Below the pieces are notes generated by a model. The model saw only the letters and a program-made list of their open reading frames with translations. It made no database searches and was not told the origin of the DNA. From Serinibacter arcticus (GTDB lineage: Bacteria > Actinomycetota > Actinomycetes > Actinomycetales > Beutenbergiaceae), in contig NZ_RHPJ01000003.1 of NCBI RefSeq assembly GCF_004786095.1, positions 496,001-560,000 of the forward strand: a stretch of 64,000 nucleotides of DNA. Reading direction: 5' to 3'. A program made the position numbers and the translations under genes. This document shows, piece after piece, positions 35,408 to 45,031 of this stretch (the first letter of the stretch is position 1; each line of letters starts with the position of its first letter).

Positions 35408-36389
35408 GGTCGACCCCCTCGAACGCCGCACCCTGGTCCAGGCGCGCCCCGCGCGCCCAGTCGGCCGCCGCCATCCACGACTTCCCCGCCGGCGCCACCT
35501 CGCTCAGCACGACCGGCGTCGTCGCCGTCCCCACCAGCACGTCCTTCCGGCCGGCCCGGATCTCTCCGGGCGCGAGCACGTCGGTGTCCGAACCAGACGC
35601 TCCCGAACCAGACGCAGCACCCGAACCGGCACCGAGTGCCACCGGCGCCACCTTCACCCGCATCCCCGCGAGCACCGTCCACGCCCCGGGCGCCGGCGTC
35701 ATCGACCGCACGAACCGGTCGACGGCGAGCGCGGGAAGATGCCACGGCACCTGCGCGTCGGCCACCTCGACCTTGGGAGCCAGCGAGACGCCGTCGGTCG
35801 GCTGCTCGGTGGGCGAGGCGGAGCCGTCGGCGAGCGCGTCGAGGGTCGCGAGCACGAGCGGCACCCCCGCCTCCGACAGGCGCCCCAGCAGGTCGCCGCT
35901 GGTGTCGCGCGGACGCACCATCTCGGTCATCGTCCCGACGACGGGTCCCGTGTCGAGCCCCGCGGTGAGCCGGAACGTGGTCGCGCCGGTGACCTCGTCG
36001 CCGCTGCGCACCGCCCACTGCACCGGCGCCGCGCCGCGCCACGCCGGGAGCAGCGAGAAGTGCAGGTTGATCCAGCCGTGCACGGGCACGTCCAGCAGCA
36101 CCGGGGGCACGAGGGCGCCGTAGGCGACGACGACGGCGACGTCCACCTCCAGCGCTCGGATCGCCTCCGCGGCCTCGGGGGTGCGCAGCGTCGGCCACTC
36201 CAGGACGTCGATCCCGAGCTCTCGCGCCGCGTGCGCCACCGGCGACGGCTCCTCGCTCCCGCGGCGCGAACGGCGGGCGGGCGGACGCGTCAGCGCGGCC
36301 ACCACGGTGTGCTTGGCCGCGAGGGCCTGCAGGGTGGGGACGGCGACGTCGGGGGTGCCGGCGAACAGCACGCGCAGGGGGGTGGTCAC
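35400..36389 (-). CDS. fmt: Methionyl-tRNA formyltransferase
   Basis: 329 residues. Catalytic signature [16 protein letters not shown] and GLDTGPVV, N-terminal [16 protein letters not shown], tRNA-contacting loop [10 protein letters not shown], and a C-terminal OB-like domain with an inserted Gly/Ser/Ala stretch near residue 255. It formylates initiator Met-tRNA with 10-formyl-THF. GTG 36389 lies 7 nt after TAGAAT (leaderless), whose TAG is the stop of the upstream HAD gene. Confidence 0.97.
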   Translation of the reverse strand: MTTPLRVLFAGTPDVAVPTLQALAAKHTVVAALTRPPARRSRRGSEEPSPVAHAARELGIDVLEWPTLRTPEAAEAIRALEVDVAVVVAYGALVPPVLLDVPVHGWINLHFSLLPAWRGAAPVQWAVRSGDEVTGATTFRLTAGLDTGPVVGTMTEMVRPRDTSGDLLGRLSEAGVPLVLATLDALADGSASPTEQPTDGVSLAPKVEVADAQVPWHLPALAVDRFVRSMTPAPGAWTVLAGMRVKVAPVALGAGSGAASGSGASGSDTDVLAPGEIRAGRKDVLVGTATTPVVLSEVAPAGKSWMAAADWARGARLDQGAAFEGVDRG

Positions 36390-36396
36390 CGTGTCG

Positions 36397-36402
36397 ATTC
36401 TA
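36397..36402 (-). promoter_or_regulatory. -10 element of fmt, overlapping the HAD-gene stop
   Basis: TAGAAT, 7 nt, GTG. Its TAG is the stop codon of the preceding HAD gene. Confidence 0.6.
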
Positions 36403-37011
36403 GGCGTGCGCGAGATCCAGCACCGCGAGCTCGCGCCGCAGCACCGTCGCCGTCGTGAAGACGTGTCCCCGGAAGCCCAGCGCCCGTGCCGCCTCGACGT
36501 TCTCGGCTCGGTCGTCGACGAAGAGCGCCCGTGCCGGCTCGACCTCGTGCGTGGCGACCAGGTGCTCGTAGATCGCGGGATCCGGCTTGACCAGGCCGAT
36601 CTCCCCGGAGACCACCACGGCCTCGAGCTCGCCGATCGCGGGCACCGCGGCGACCCCGCGCGGGAACGTCTCGGTCGACCAGTTCGTCAGTCCGAGCAGC
36701 CTGGTGCCACGCTCGCGCAGCTCCCCGACGAGCTCGGGCATGCCCGCCACGGGTCCGACCAGCGTCGCGGCGAACTCCCGCTCGTACTGCTCGACGAACC
36801 CGGCGGTCCCCGGCCACCGCGCGGCGACCTCGATCTCGAGGTCCGCCCACCGCTCCCCGGCGTCGGCGCGCAGGTTCAGGTCGTGGAAACCGATGCGCCC
36901 GGCGACGGCGTCCCACTCCTGCCGCGTCAGGTCCGGATGGGCGCGCCACGGCTCCCACGAGACGAGAACCTGCCCGAGGTCCAGCACGACGGTGTCGATC
37001 ACGCCGCCCAT
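36400..37011 (-). CDS. HAD-superfamily hydrolase (subfamily IA)
   Basis: 203 residues: motif [14 protein letters not shown] (the second Asp of DxD is Gln here; DLGQVL is common in YihX-type HADs), motif [10 protein letters not shown], motif III Lys in [11 protein letters not shown], motif [14 protein letters not shown]. Likely a phosphatase of unknown substrate, similar to YihX. ATG 37011 sits 2 nt after the priA stop with TGAGG directly upstream, so translation is coupled. Confidence 0.88.
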   Translation of the reverse strand: MGGVIDTVVLDLGQVLVSWEPWRAHPDLTRQEWDAVAGRIGFHDLNLRADAGERWADLEIEVAARWPGTAGFVEQYEREFAATLVGPVAGMPELVGELRERGTRLLGLTNWSTETFPRGVAAVPAIGELEAVVVSGEIGLVKPDPAIYEHLVATHEVEPARALFVDDRAENVEAARALGFRGHVFTTATVLRRELAVLDLAHA

Positions 37012-37013
37012 CC

Positions 37014-39263
37014 TCACAGGTCCCTCGGGTCGACGACGACGCGCACCGACCCCGCCCGCTTGTGCGCGCTGCGGACCCCGAGAGCCTCCTTCACGGCGCG
37101 CGAGAGCGCCGCCCCGTCGGCGAGCGAGGAGCGCAGCAGCAGCCGCGAGGGATCGACGACGTCGTCCTCGCCCTCCTCGGTGGCGCCCCGCCCTCGCCCG
37201 CCGGGCCCCGTCGCGGGGGGCGGTACCGGGAACGGTCCGAGCACCTCGGCCCCGGTCGACGGCTGGAGCTCGGAGCGCAGGTCCGTCACGGCCCCGAGCG
37301 ATCCGGTCACGGTCACCACGCGCGCCGACGGCGGGAACCGCAGCTCGGCGCGTTCGGCCAGCTCCCGCTGCGCGTGCCCGACGGCGTCCCACCGCACCAG
37401 CGCCTGCACGACGGCGGGTGTGCCGCCCCCGACCACGACGACGCGACCGCCGTCGGACGCCGGGCGCGCGAGCCACGCCGCCGCGAACCAGCGCCGCAGC
37501 GCCTCCTCGCTCCCCGACAGACCGGGCAGCGACGTCGCCAGGGCGCCGTCCAGCAGCACGACGCACGCGTAGCCGCCCTCGGCCTCGGGTTCGGCACCGG
37601 GCGTGGCCACGACGATCCGGGGCGCGGCGTCCACGCCGTCGACGATCCCGTGGCCGGACTCGCTCGCGGTCACCGGGGTCTGCGGGAACGCCCGCCCCAG
37701 CTCCTCGGCGGTCCGCATCGACCCCACGCGCACCGCACGCAGGCTCGACGAGCCGCACTCCGGGCAGTGCCAGTCCTCCGCGACCGTGCCGCACGCACCG
37801 CACACCGGCGGTCCCGACGCCGGCATCGTCAGCGTGCCGCCGCAGGCCGCGCAGCGCGCCGGCGTGCGGCAGCGACCGCACGCGAGGTGCGGCAGGTATC
37901 CCGCGCGCGGCGTCTGCACGAGCACGGGTCCGATGGCGAGACCGGCGCGCACCGCCTCCCACACGGGTGTCGGGATGCGCGCGTGACCACCGGGGCCGGA
38001 GCGCGCGAGCTCCTCGGCGTCCGGGGCGCTGACGCGCGGCGCGAGTGCGCGCAGCAGCCCGCGATCGGCCCGGAGGGAGACCGCCCAGCCCGTCTCCACG
38101 AGGTGCTGCGACCAGACCGAGCGCGACGGCGACGCGATGAGCACCGCGGTCCGCTCGGGCAGCGCGCGCATCGCGAGCACCTGGGCCGCGTGCGGGTAGG
38201 GCGAGCGCTGCTCGACGAGCGAGTCGTCGCCGTCGTCCCAGCAGACGACGAGCCCGAGATCGTCGACGGGGGCCCACGCCGCCGACCGCGTCCCGACGAC
38301 GACGCGCGCCAGCCCCGTCAGCGCCCGCAGGTGCGCCCGGGCGCGCACGGACGGCCCGTCGGACGCGACGAGCCTGGCGACCTCCTCGCCCAGGTGATCG
38401 GTCAGGTAGGGCACGAGCGCGTCGACGTCGCGCAGGTCAGGGACGACGACCAGCACGCCCCGGCCCGCCGCACGCACCTCGCGCGCGGCGACCACGAGCG
38501 CCTCGCGCCACGCGGCCGGCCCGCCGACGACGGTCCACACCGCTCGCGGCGCCTCGCCCCCGCGGAGGCGGCGCAGGAGGGCGGGGCCGCCGGGGACGTC
38601 GGCCCAGGGGCCGGGGTGGGGGTCGGGGTCGGACGTGGGCTCGGTGCCCCCACCGGTCCCGGCGTCGGGTCCGGCGTCGGTCCCGCCTTCGGGTCCACCG
38701 TCCGCCACCGATCGCGTCTCCGCCACCGATCGCGGCTCCGCCTCCGCCTTCGCCAGCGCCGTCAGCACGCCCGCCTCGGCTCGCGCGTGCCGGGGCGGCA
38801 CCGCGAACCGGAGCACGTCGGTCAACGTCCCGGCGTACCGGTCCGCGACGGCGCGCGCCAGCGCCAGCACCGCCGGCGTCAGCGACGCGACGGGCGAGAC
38901 GAGACGCCGCACGGGGGTGAGCCGTCGGCCGACGTCCTCCGGGCCGAGGTCGCGCACGCCGAGCACCCAGCCGTCGCGCTCCCGACCCGCGAACCGGACC
39001 TTCACCCGGGTCCCCGGCACGACGTCGTCCGGGCCGTCGGCGCCGGCGAGCTCGTCCGGCACCAGGTAGTCGAACGCGCGGTCCAGGTGCGGCAGCGGCA
39101 CCTCGACGGCGATCTGCGCCACCCGGCTCCCGGCCACCGGCAGGTCGTGACGACCGGCGGGTGCGCCGGACGGCGTCGCGACACCGGCCACGACGGGTGC
39201 ACCGAACAGCGCGTCGTGGCCCGCCGCGTCCGCCGCCCCCGCGCGGCCCGGCGTGGTGGTCAC
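37014..39263 (-). CDS. priA: Primosomal protein N' homologue, helicase-inactive
   Basis: 749 residues. The N-terminal DNA-binding domain (QIAVEVPLPHLDRAFDYLVP) and the zinc-binding cluster (CGRC, CAACGG, CGACG, CPECGSS) are clear, but Walker A is replaced by GGPAAWREA and the DEEH box by a WDDGDD segment, so ATPase/helicase activity is not expected; this is known for actinobacterial PriA. A linker at ~160-215 is Thr/Gly/Asp/Pro-rich with a duplicated RSVA(E/D) word. Start GTG 39263, 13 bp after metK. Confidence 0.92.
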   Translation of the reverse strand: MTTTPGRAGAADAAGHDALFGAPVVAGVATPSGAPAGRHDLPVAGSRVAQIAVEVPLPHLDRAFDYLVPDELAGADGPDDVVPGTRVKVRFAGRERDGWVLGVRDLGPEDVGRRLTPVRRLVSPVASLTPAVLALARAVADRYAGTLTDVLRFAVPPRHARAEAGVLTALAKAEAEPRSVAETRSVADGGPEGGTDAGPDAGTGGGTEPTSDPDPHPGPWADVPGGPALLRRLRGGEAPRAVWTVVGGPAAWREALVVAAREVRAAGRGVLVVVPDLRDVDALVPYLTDHLGEEVARLVASDGPSVRARAHLRALTGLARVVVGTRSAAWAPVDDLGLVVCWDDGDDSLVEQRSPYPHAAQVLAMRALPERTAVLIASPSRSVWSQHLVETGWAVSLRADRGLLRALAPRVSAPDAEELARSGPGGHARIPTPVWEAVRAGLAIGPVLVQTPRAGYLPHLACGRCRTPARCAACGGTLTMPASGPPVCGACGTVAEDWHCPECGSSSLRAVRVGSMRTAEELGRAFPQTPVTASESGHGIVDGVDAAPRIVVATPGAEPEAEGGYACVVLLDGALATSLPGLSGSEEALRRWFAAAWLARPASDGGRVVVVGGGTPAVVQALVRWDAVGHAQRELAERAELRFPPSARVVTVTGSLGAVTDLRSELQPSTGAEVLGPFPVPPPATGPGGRGRGATEEGEDDVVDPSRLLLRSSLADGAALSRAVKEALGVRSAHKRAGSVRVVVDPRDL

Positions 39264-39276
39264 GGGCGCGTGCTGG

Positions 39277-40479
39277 TCAGACGGCGGCGCGCAGGGCGTC
39301 GGCGCGGTCGGTGCGCTCCCACGTGAACGCGGGCAGCTCGCGACCGAAGTGGCCGTAGTTGGACGTCTGCGCGTAGATCGGCCGCAGCAGGTCGAGCGCG
39401 TCGATGATCGCGGCCGGGCGCAGGTCGAACGTCTGCGAGATGGCGGCGCTGATCGCCTCGTTCGTGACGCCGTCGGCCTCGGTCCCGAACGTCTCCACGT
39501 ACACGCCGACCGGGTGCGCCCGGCCGATCGCGTAGGCGACCTGGACCTCGCACCGGCGCGCGAGCCCGGCGGCGACGACGTTCTTGGCCACCCAGCGCAT
39601 CGCGTACGCGGCCGAGCGGTCCACCTTGGAGGGGTCCTTGCCGGAGAACGCGCCGCCGCCGTGGCGGGCCATGCCGCCGTACGTGTCGACGATGATCTTG
39701 CGGCCGGTGAGGCCGGCGTCGCCCATCGGACCACCGAGCGTGAACGCCCCGGTCGGGTTGACCAGGAGGCGCAGTCCCGCGACGTCGACGCCGTCGGGCA
39801 CGTGCTCGGCTAGCACCGGGGCGAGCACGTGCTCGCGCAGGGCCACGGCCAGCGCCTCCTCGGTGAGGTCGGGCGAGTGCTGGGCGGAGATCACGACCGT
39901 CGCGAGCGCGGCCGGGCGGTCGCCGTCGTAGTCGATGGTGACCTGGGTCTTGCCGTCGGGGCGCAGGCCCTCGACGACACCGTTCTTGCGGACGGCGCTG
40001 AGGCGCTCCGCGAGGCGGTGCGCCAGGTGGATGGGCAGCGGCATCAGCGTGGGGGTCTCGTCGGCGGCGTAGCCGAACATCAGTCCCTGGTCACCGGCGC
40101 CCTGGGCGTCGTACGGGTCCACGGCGACGCCGTCGCGCACCTCGAGCGAGTCCGTGAGGCCCTGCTCGATCTCCTGCGACTGCTGCCCGATCGACAGCGA
40201 CACCCCGCACGAGGACCCGTCGAACCCGACCTCGGAGGAGGTGTAGCCGATCCCGGAGATGACCTCGCGGACGAGAGCCGGCATCTCGACGTAGCCCGTC
40301 GTGTTGATCTCCCCGGCGACGTGCACCAGACCGGTCGTGACCAGCGTCTCCACGGCCACGCGAGCGTGGGGGTCGGCGGCCAGCAGGGCGTCGAGGATCG
40401 AGTCGGAGACGAGGTCGCTCACCTTGTCGGGGTGGCCCTCGGTGACGGACTCGGAGGTGAAGCTGCGCAGGGTGGTCAC
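39277..40479 (-). CDS. metK: S-adenosylmethionine synthetase
   Basis: 400 residues, all three pseudo-symmetric domains: [16 protein letters not shown], the Met-binding QSQEIEQG and DQGLMFGYA, and the ATP loop [15 protein letters not shown]. It makes SAM from Met and ATP. Start GTG 40479; TACCCT lies 8 nt upstream, so the transcript may be nearly leaderless. Only 38 bp separate it from coaBC, too short for a SAM riboswitch. Confidence 0.98.
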   Translation of the reverse strand: MTTLRSFTSESVTEGHPDKVSDLVSDSILDALLAADPHARVAVETLVTTGLVHVAGEINTTGYVEMPALVREVISGIGYTSSEVGFDGSSCGVSLSIGQQSQEIEQGLTDSLEVRDGVAVDPYDAQGAGDQGLMFGYAADETPTLMPLPIHLAHRLAERLSAVRKNGVVEGLRPDGKTQVTIDYDGDRPAALATVVISAQHSPDLTEEALAVALREHVLAPVLAEHVPDGVDVAGLRLLVNPTGAFTLGGPMGDAGLTGRKIIVDTYGGMARHGGGAFSGKDPSKVDRSAAYAMRWVAKNVVAAGLARRCEVQVAYAIGRAHPVGVYVETFGTEADGVTNEAISAAISQTFDLRPAAIIDALDLLRPIYAQTSNYGHFGRELPAFTWERTDRADALRAAV

Positions 40480-40517
40480 AACGATCGAGGGTAGTGCAGG
40501 GGTCCGACAACCCGGAG

Positions 40518-41777
40518 TCAGCGGCCCCGGCGTCCCACGATGAGGTCCACGAGGCCCCAGGCGACGTCGATCTTGGAGCCGTCGGCGCGCCCGACCTCCT
40601 CGCCCGCGGCGTCGAGCACGACGACCGCGTTGGGGACGTCACCGAACCCGGCGCTCTCGCCCACCACGTTGACGGCCAGCAGGTCGGCGCCCTTGCGCAC
40701 GGCCTTCGCGCGCCCGTGGGCCGCGGCGTCCCGCTGCGCGTCGCCGGTCTCGGCGGCGAACCCGACGACGATCTGGCCCGGGTGTCGGCGTCCGACGAGC
40801 CCGGCGAGGACGTCGGGGTTCTCGACGAGCGTGAGGGTGAGGTCCGCGCCCGACTTCTTCAGCTTGGCGGCGCCCGCGGTGGCGGGGCGGTAGTCGGCGA
40901 CGGCCGCGGCCATCACGACGACGTCGCACGCGGGGGCGAGGTCGGTCATGGCGCGCTCGAGGTCGAGCGCGGTGCTCACGTGCACGACGCGGTGCTCCGG
41001 CGCGCCCGCGCGGGACGGGCCGTCCAGCGGGACCTCGACGTGGGCGGCCACGAGCGTGACGTCCGCGCCGCGGGCTGCGAGCGCGTCGGCCACCGCGAGG
41101 CCCTGGCGACCGGAGGATCGGTTGCCGAGGAAGCGGACGGGGTCGAGCGGCTCGCGCGTGCCGCCGGCGCTGACGACGGCGCGGACCCCGGCGAGGTCGT
41201 GTGCGCCCTCGCGGTCGGGCTGGTGCGCGGACGACGTCGTCGCGACGGCACCCTCACCGACGAGCGCCAGCGCGGCGGCGGCGATGGCCGAGGGCTCCGG
41301 GAGGCGTCCCTCACCGGAGTCGGTCCCGGCGAGGCGGCCGGAGTCCGGGTCGAGCACGTGGATGCCACGCTCGCGCAGCAGCGCGACGTTCGCGCGCGTG
41401 GCGGGGTGGCGCCACATCTCGGTGTGCATCGCCGGGGCGACGAGCACCGGACAGGTGACGGTCAGCATCGTGGCCGTCAGGAGGTCGTCGGCCCGGCCGT
41501 GCGCCAGGCGGGCGAGGAGATCGGCGGTGGCCGGTGCGATCACGGCCAGCTCGATGCTCCGGCCGAGGTGGACGTGCTCCACCTCGGCGGCGTTGGTCCA
41601 GACGTCGGTGCTCACCCGGTGCCCGGCGAGGGCCTCCCAGGTGGGCCGCCCGACGAACTCGAGCGCGGACGCCGTCGGGACCACGTGCACGTCGTGCCCG
41701 CTCTCGGCCAGCAGACGAAGGAGCAGCACCGACTTGTAGGCGGCGATGCCCCCGCTGACCCCGAGCAGGACGCGCAG
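40518..41777 (-). CDS. coaBC: Bifunctional phosphopantothenoylcysteine decarboxylase/synthetase
   Basis: 419 residues. CoaC half (1-~180): [35 protein letters not shown]. CoaB half: [35 protein letters not shown]. Two successive steps of CoA synthesis. The family's initial Met aligns with a Leu codon: no ATG, GTG or TTG exists in frame between the rpoZ end and the conserved start, and CTG 41777 is preceded by GAGGAG at 7 nt. A CTG start is therefore proposed. Partly overlaps the rpoZ 3' signals. Confidence 0.93.
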   Translation of the reverse strand: MRVLLGVSGGIAAYKSVLLLRLLAESGHDVHVVPTASALEFVGRPTWEALAGHRVSTDVWTNAAEVEHVHLGRSIELAVIAPATADLLARLAHGRADDLLTATMLTVTCPVLVAPAMHTEMWRHPATRANVALLRERGIHVLDPDSGRLAGTDSGEGRLPEPSAIAAAALALVGEGAVATTSSAHQPDREGAHDLAGVRAVVSAGGTREPLDPVRFLGNRSSGRQGLAVADALAARGADVTLVAAHVEVPLDGPSRAGAPEHRVVHVSTALDLERAMTDLAPACDVVVMAAAVADYRPATAGAAKLKKSGADLTLTLVENPDVLAGLVGRRHPGQIVVGFAAETGDAQRDAAAHGRAKAVRKGADLLAVNVVGESAGFGDVPNAVVVLDAAGEEVGRADGSKIDVAWGLVDLIVGRRGR

Positions 41778-41781
41778 GGGA

Positions 41782-42045
41782 CTACTCCTCGTTGGCGGAG
41801 TAGGTGAGCAGGCCCTTGTTGATCTCGCGCATCGCGATGGAGAGAGGCTTCTCCTGCGGGCGGGTCTCCACCAGCGGGCCGACGTACTCGAGCAGGCCCT
41901 CGTGGAGCTGCGCGTAGTAGGCGTTGATCTGGCGTGCACGCTTGGAGGAGTACAGCACCAGCGCGTACTTGGAGTCGGCGACCTCGAGGAGCTCGTCGAT
42001 GGGCGGGTCGGTGATGCCCTCGGGCTGTGCGACAGTTCCGGACAT
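41782..42045 (-). CDS. rpoZ: RNA polymerase omega subunit
   Basis: 87 residues with the omega signature [20 protein letters not shown] and the [12 protein letters not shown] helix. It assists assembly of RNA polymerase. ATG 42045 with AAGGATC upstream. It lies 113 bp after gmk and 4 bp before coaBC, the standard actinobacterial order. Confidence 0.97.
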   Translation of the reverse strand: MSGTVAQPEGITDPPIDELLEVADSKYALVLYSSKRARQINAYYAQLHEGLLEYVGPLVETRPQEKPLSIAMREINKGLLTYSANEE

Positions 42046-42158
42046 GGGTGGATCCTTCCAGCGGGGGGAACAGCGGCCCACCCTACCAGCGAGGGCCGCG
42101 CCGATCGGCGGGTCCGGCCGCGCGGGTCGCGGTGGCGTACGTCTCGTGCGGGTCGGCG

Positions 42159-42755
42159 TCAGGCCTGCATGAGCGAGGCGAGCTCGTCCGTGGCGCGCGC
42201 GACGGAGTCGTTGACGACGACGTGGTCGAACTCGCGCTCGGCGGCGAGCTCGACGCGGGCCGTCGCCAGACGCCGCTCGCGCTCCTCCTCGTTCTCGGTA
42301 CCGCGCCCGACGAGCCGCTGCACGAGGTCCTCCCAGGTGGGGGGCGCGAGGAACACGAACCGCGAGCCGGGCATGGTGCGCCGCACCTGGCGGGCACCCT
42401 GCAGGTCGATCTCCAGGAGCGCGGGGACGCCGGCGGCGAGCTGCTCCTCGACCGGTCCGCGCGGCGTGCCGTAGCGGTGGCGCCCGTGGACGACGGCCCA
42501 CTCGAGCAGGTCGTCACGCTCGGTCATCGCGTCGAAGGTCGCCTCGTCGACGAAGTGGTAGTGCACCCCGTCGATCTCGCCGGGACGCGGCGCGCGCGTG
42601 GTCGCGGAGACGGAGAGCCAGATGTGCGGGTACCGCGTCCGGATGTCGGCCGAGACGGTGCCCTTGCCCACGGCCGTCGGGCCGGCGAGCACCGTGAGGC
42701 GAGGGATGCCACCGGTGCTGCTGCCACCACCCGACGTGGTCTGCTGCGCCGCCAC
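42159..42755 (-). CDS. gmk: Guanylate kinase
   Basis: 198 residues. Walker [13 protein letters not shown]-binding [21 protein letters not shown] and [16 protein letters not shown], lid with [16 protein letters not shown]. It converts GMP to GDP. Start GTG 42755, one base after the mihF stop; the frame is open to an ATG at 42812 inside mihF, but the shorter start gives the normal family length. Confidence 0.95.
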   Translation of the reverse strand: MAAQQTTSGGGSSTGGIPRLTVLAGPTAVGKGTVSADIRTRYPHIWLSVSATTRAPRPGEIDGVHYHFVDEATFDAMTERDDLLEWAVVHGRHRYGTPRGPVEEQLAAGVPALLEIDLQGARQVRRTMPGSRFVFLAPPTWEDLVQRLVGRGTENEEERERRLATARVELAAEREFDHVVVNDSVARATDELASLMQA

Positions 42756-42756
42756 C

Positions 42757-43068
42757 TCAGCCGAACCGGGAGACGAGGGCGTCGCGCTGGTGCGGCCCGA
42801 GACCGCGGACACGCCGGGTCTCGGCGATGCCGACCTCGGCCATGATCTGCTTCGCGCGCACGGGTCCGACGCCGGGGAGCGCCTCGAGCAGCGCGCTCAC
42901 CTTGAGCTTGCCGATGGCCTCGTCGCTCTCGGCCGCCTCCAGGACGCTGGACAGGGAGGCACCGGAGTACTTCAGGCGGTTCTTCACCTCGGCGCGGGTG
43001 GCTCGGGCCTGCGCGGCCTTGGCGAGCGCGTCCGCGCGCTGCTGCGGCGTCAGTTCGGGAAGTGCCAC
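42757..43068 (-). CDS. mihF: Integration host factor (actinobacterial mIHF)
   Basis: 103 residues: [31 protein letters not shown] and a helix-hairpin-helix [21 protein letters not shown] small nucleoid protein that bends DNA and is essential in mycobacteria. Start GTG 43068 with CAGGAG 9 nt upstream; a -10 (TAGGTT) at 43107-43112 gives it its own promoter, separate from the pyr operon. Confidence 0.96.
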   Translation of the reverse strand: MALPELTPQQRADALAKAAQARATRAEVKNRLKYSGASLSSVLEAAESDEAIGKLKVSALLEALPGVGPVRAKQIMAEVGIAETRRVRGLGPHQRDALVSRFG

Positions 43069-43106
43069 CGGTGAATCTCCTGCCTGATGAACGGGGGTGC
43101 TACAGC

Positions 43107-43112
43107 AACCTA
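43107..43112 (-). promoter_or_regulatory. -10 element of mihF-gmk-rpoZ
   Basis: TAGGTT on the minus strand, ~39 nt upstream of the mihF GTG; leader carries CAGGAG. Confidence 0.5.
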
Positions 43113-43179
43113 GCGGGACCGTCAGCGACGGGCAACGTGACCACCTCGCCCGGCGCCGCGACGGGACGGCCGCACCGCC

Positions 43180-43236
43180 GTGCTCGCTGGGCACGGGTGG
43201 CCGCACCCCGCGCTCGCTGTGCCCGGGTGGTCGCAC
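43180..43236. repeat. Direct repeat of ~27 bp with an inverted 11-bp copy downstream
   Basis: GCTCGCTGGGCACGGGTGG-CCGCAC and GCTCGCTGTGCCCGGGTGG-TCGCAC at 30-bp period. The reverse complement GCACAGCGAGC lies at 43262-43272. It lies in the mihF-phosphatase gap. Confidence 0.65.
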
Positions 43237-43280
43237 GAACGGGTCCCGGGCGGCCAGCCGCGCACAGCGAGCGGGCGTGG

Positions 43281-43310
43281 CCCCGGCGGGACCGCTTCGC
43301 GGGACCGGGG
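43281..43310 (-). terminator. Terminator of the pyr operon
   Basis: Nested hairpin directly after the phosphatase stop: outer stem CCCCGG/CCGGGG, inner CCGC-TTC-GCGG. No U-run. Confidence 0.65.
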
Positions 43311-44171
43311 CTAGTCGGTCGGACGCAGGCGCGCCGCGAGGCGCTCCAGCGCGACGTCGTCCACACCCGCCGCCGCGGCGAACCCCGCCAGGCTGCCGTG
43401 GGAGGCCGTCACGGTCGCGAGGGCCCCGCGCAGCGACGCCGCGTCCACGCCCAGGATCGGTGCGAGGAGCGCCGGATCGACGCCGGGCACGGCCGGCACG
43501 ACGGCGCGCTGCGCCGCCGTCGCGTGGTTGGAGTAGAGGAAGTCGGTCTCGACGGCGTCGGGGTCGGCGCCGGCCAGCAGCGCGGCGAGCGCGACCACCA
43601 CCCCCGTGCGGTCCTTGCCTGCCGAGCAGTGCACGACGACGGCGCCCTGCGCGTCCGCGATCACGCGCAGCGCGCGTCCGAGCTGCGCCACGGCCTCGGG
43701 CGAGGTGACGATCTCGCGGTAGACCTCGGCCATCAGCTCGGCCGCCCAGCCCGGGCGGTGCACGAGCTCCACGAACCGGGCCATCGCGTCGGGGTCGCTG
43801 CCGCGGCCCGCGATCTGACCGGCCAGCGCTCCCCCGGGCGTGATCGGCAGCCGGTGCACCCGCACGCCGGCGGGGACGGCGTCGCCGCCCTGGTGGTCGG
43901 CCTCGGCGTCGCTGCGCAGATCGACGACGTCGCTCACGCCGAGCTCCGTCAGGCGTGCCCGACCCGCCGGTGTCAGGCCCGGGAGCGCGGCCGTGCGCAG
44001 CAGCACACCGGGACGGATCCCGGCCAGCGCCGCGGCGTCTCGGTCGTTCCACGTGCCCTCGATCCCGAGCGAGACGCCGCGGGGATCGAGCTCGGCCGGG
44101 TCCAGGTGATCGAACGGGCCGGGCCCGGGCGCGCGCTCGGCCGGTGACGAGGCCGGAGGTCCGCCGGTCAC
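43311..44171 (-). CDS. Tyrosine-protein phosphatase (PTP/MptpB-like)
   Basis: 286 residues. P-loop HCSAGKDRTG (Cys ~199) of the PtpB/Y_phosphatase3 family; N-terminal LGIEGTWNDRDAAALAG resembles the NXRDxGG region; DVVDLRSDAEA present. It probably dephosphorylates Tyr (or Ser/Thr or lipid) residues; MptpB of Mycobacterium is the closest known type. GTG 44171 overlaps pyrF by 4 bp (GTGA), so it is part of the pyr operon, an unexpected partner. A terminator follows. Confidence 0.9.
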   Translation of the reverse strand: MTGGPPASSPAERAPGPGPFDHLDPAELDPRGVSLGIEGTWNDRDAAALAGIRPGVLLRTAALPGLTPAGRARLTELGVSDVVDLRSDAEADHQGGDAVPAGVRVHRLPITPGGALAGQIAGRGSDPDAMARFVELVHRPGWAAELMAEVYREIVTSPEAVAQLGRALRVIADAQGAVVVHCSAGKDRTGVVVALAALLAGADPDAVETDFLYSNHATAAQRAVVPAVPGVDPALLAPILGVDAASLRGALATVTASHGSLAGFAAAAGVDDVALERLAARLRPTD

Positions 44172-45031
44172 GGCTGATCCTCGAGCTCGCGGCGAGCCTG
44201 GTCCGCGGCCGCGACGAGCGAGCCCGCGTCGGGCCCCGCCCCCAGCACGCCGCGCGAGGTCGAGGGCAGCGAGCGCGGCCAGGCCGCGCCGACGACGGCG
44301 CGCACGTCGGCCGCCGTCCCGCCCTGCGCCCCGAGGCCGGGCACCAGCAGCGGCCCGCCGACGGCCTCGAGGTCGACGCCGAGCGTCGCCGCGGCGTCGC
44401 GGACGGTCGCGCCCACGACGAGCCCGACGCTCCCCATCACCGCCCCCGCCGCGATCTCGGCGGCGTTGCGCTCCCCCGCCGCCCGCGCGATGCGGGCCGC
44501 GACGCTCGTCCCGTCGGCCTCGCGCGCGTGCTGCACGCTCGCCCCCTCAGGGTTGGAGGTGAGGCAGAGCGCGAACACACCGCGTCCGTGCGCGGCGGCA
44601 GTCTCCAGCGCAGGGATCAGCGATCCGAACCCGAGGTAGGTCGACAGCGTGACGGCGTCGCCCGCGAGCGGCGAGCCCTCGCGCAGGAACGCGTCGGCGT
44701 AGCCCTGCATGGTCGAGCCGATGTCGCCGCGCTTGGCGTCCACGATGCTGAGGCCGCCGGCGGCCCGGATCGCGGCCACCACCTCCTCCAGCACCGCGAC
44801 GCCGGCGGACCCGTGCCGCTCGTAGAACGCGGCCTGCGGCTTCAGCACGCCGACCCGGGTGGCGAGGGCGTCGACCGTCCGCAGCGAGAACTCCCGCAGC
44901 CCGGCGACGTCGTCGCGCAGGCCCCACGCCGCCAGCAGCGAGGCGTGCGGGTCGACACCGACCGTCAGCCGACCGCGCGCGTCGATCGCCTCGGCGAGCC
45001 GGTCACCGAACGGTCGCACGCCGTCGCTCAC
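44168..45031 (-). CDS. pyrF: Orotidine 5'-phosphate decarboxylase (type 2)
   Basis: 287 residues, the longer type 2 form. Active site [18 protein letters not shown]-terminal [18 protein letters not shown]. It decarboxylates OMP to UMP, the last step of the pathway. GTG 45031 overlaps carB by 4 bp (GTGA). Confidence 0.96.
   Translation of the reverse strand: MSDGVRPFGDRLAEAIDARGRLTVGVDPHASLLAAWGLRDDVAGLREFSLRTVDALATRVGVLKPQAAFYERHGSAGVAVLEEVVAAIRAAGGLSIVDAKRGDIGSTMQGYADAFLREGSPLAGDAVTLSTYLGFGSLIPALETAAAHGRGVFALCLTSNPEGASVQHAREADGTSVAARIARAAGERNAAEIAAGAVMGSVGLVVGATVRDAAATLGVDLEAVGGPLLVPGLGAQGGTAADVRAVVGAAWPRSLPSTSRGVLGAGPDAGSLVAAADQARRELEDQP

Noticed and set aside
36400-37011. HAD gene as a long fusion read through into priA
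   Set aside because: The longer frame passes over priA coding DNA; ATG 37011 gives normal length and motif I right at the start.
40480-40517. SAM riboswitch before metK
   Set aside because: Only 38 bp lie between metK and coaBC and no SAM aptamer motif is seen.
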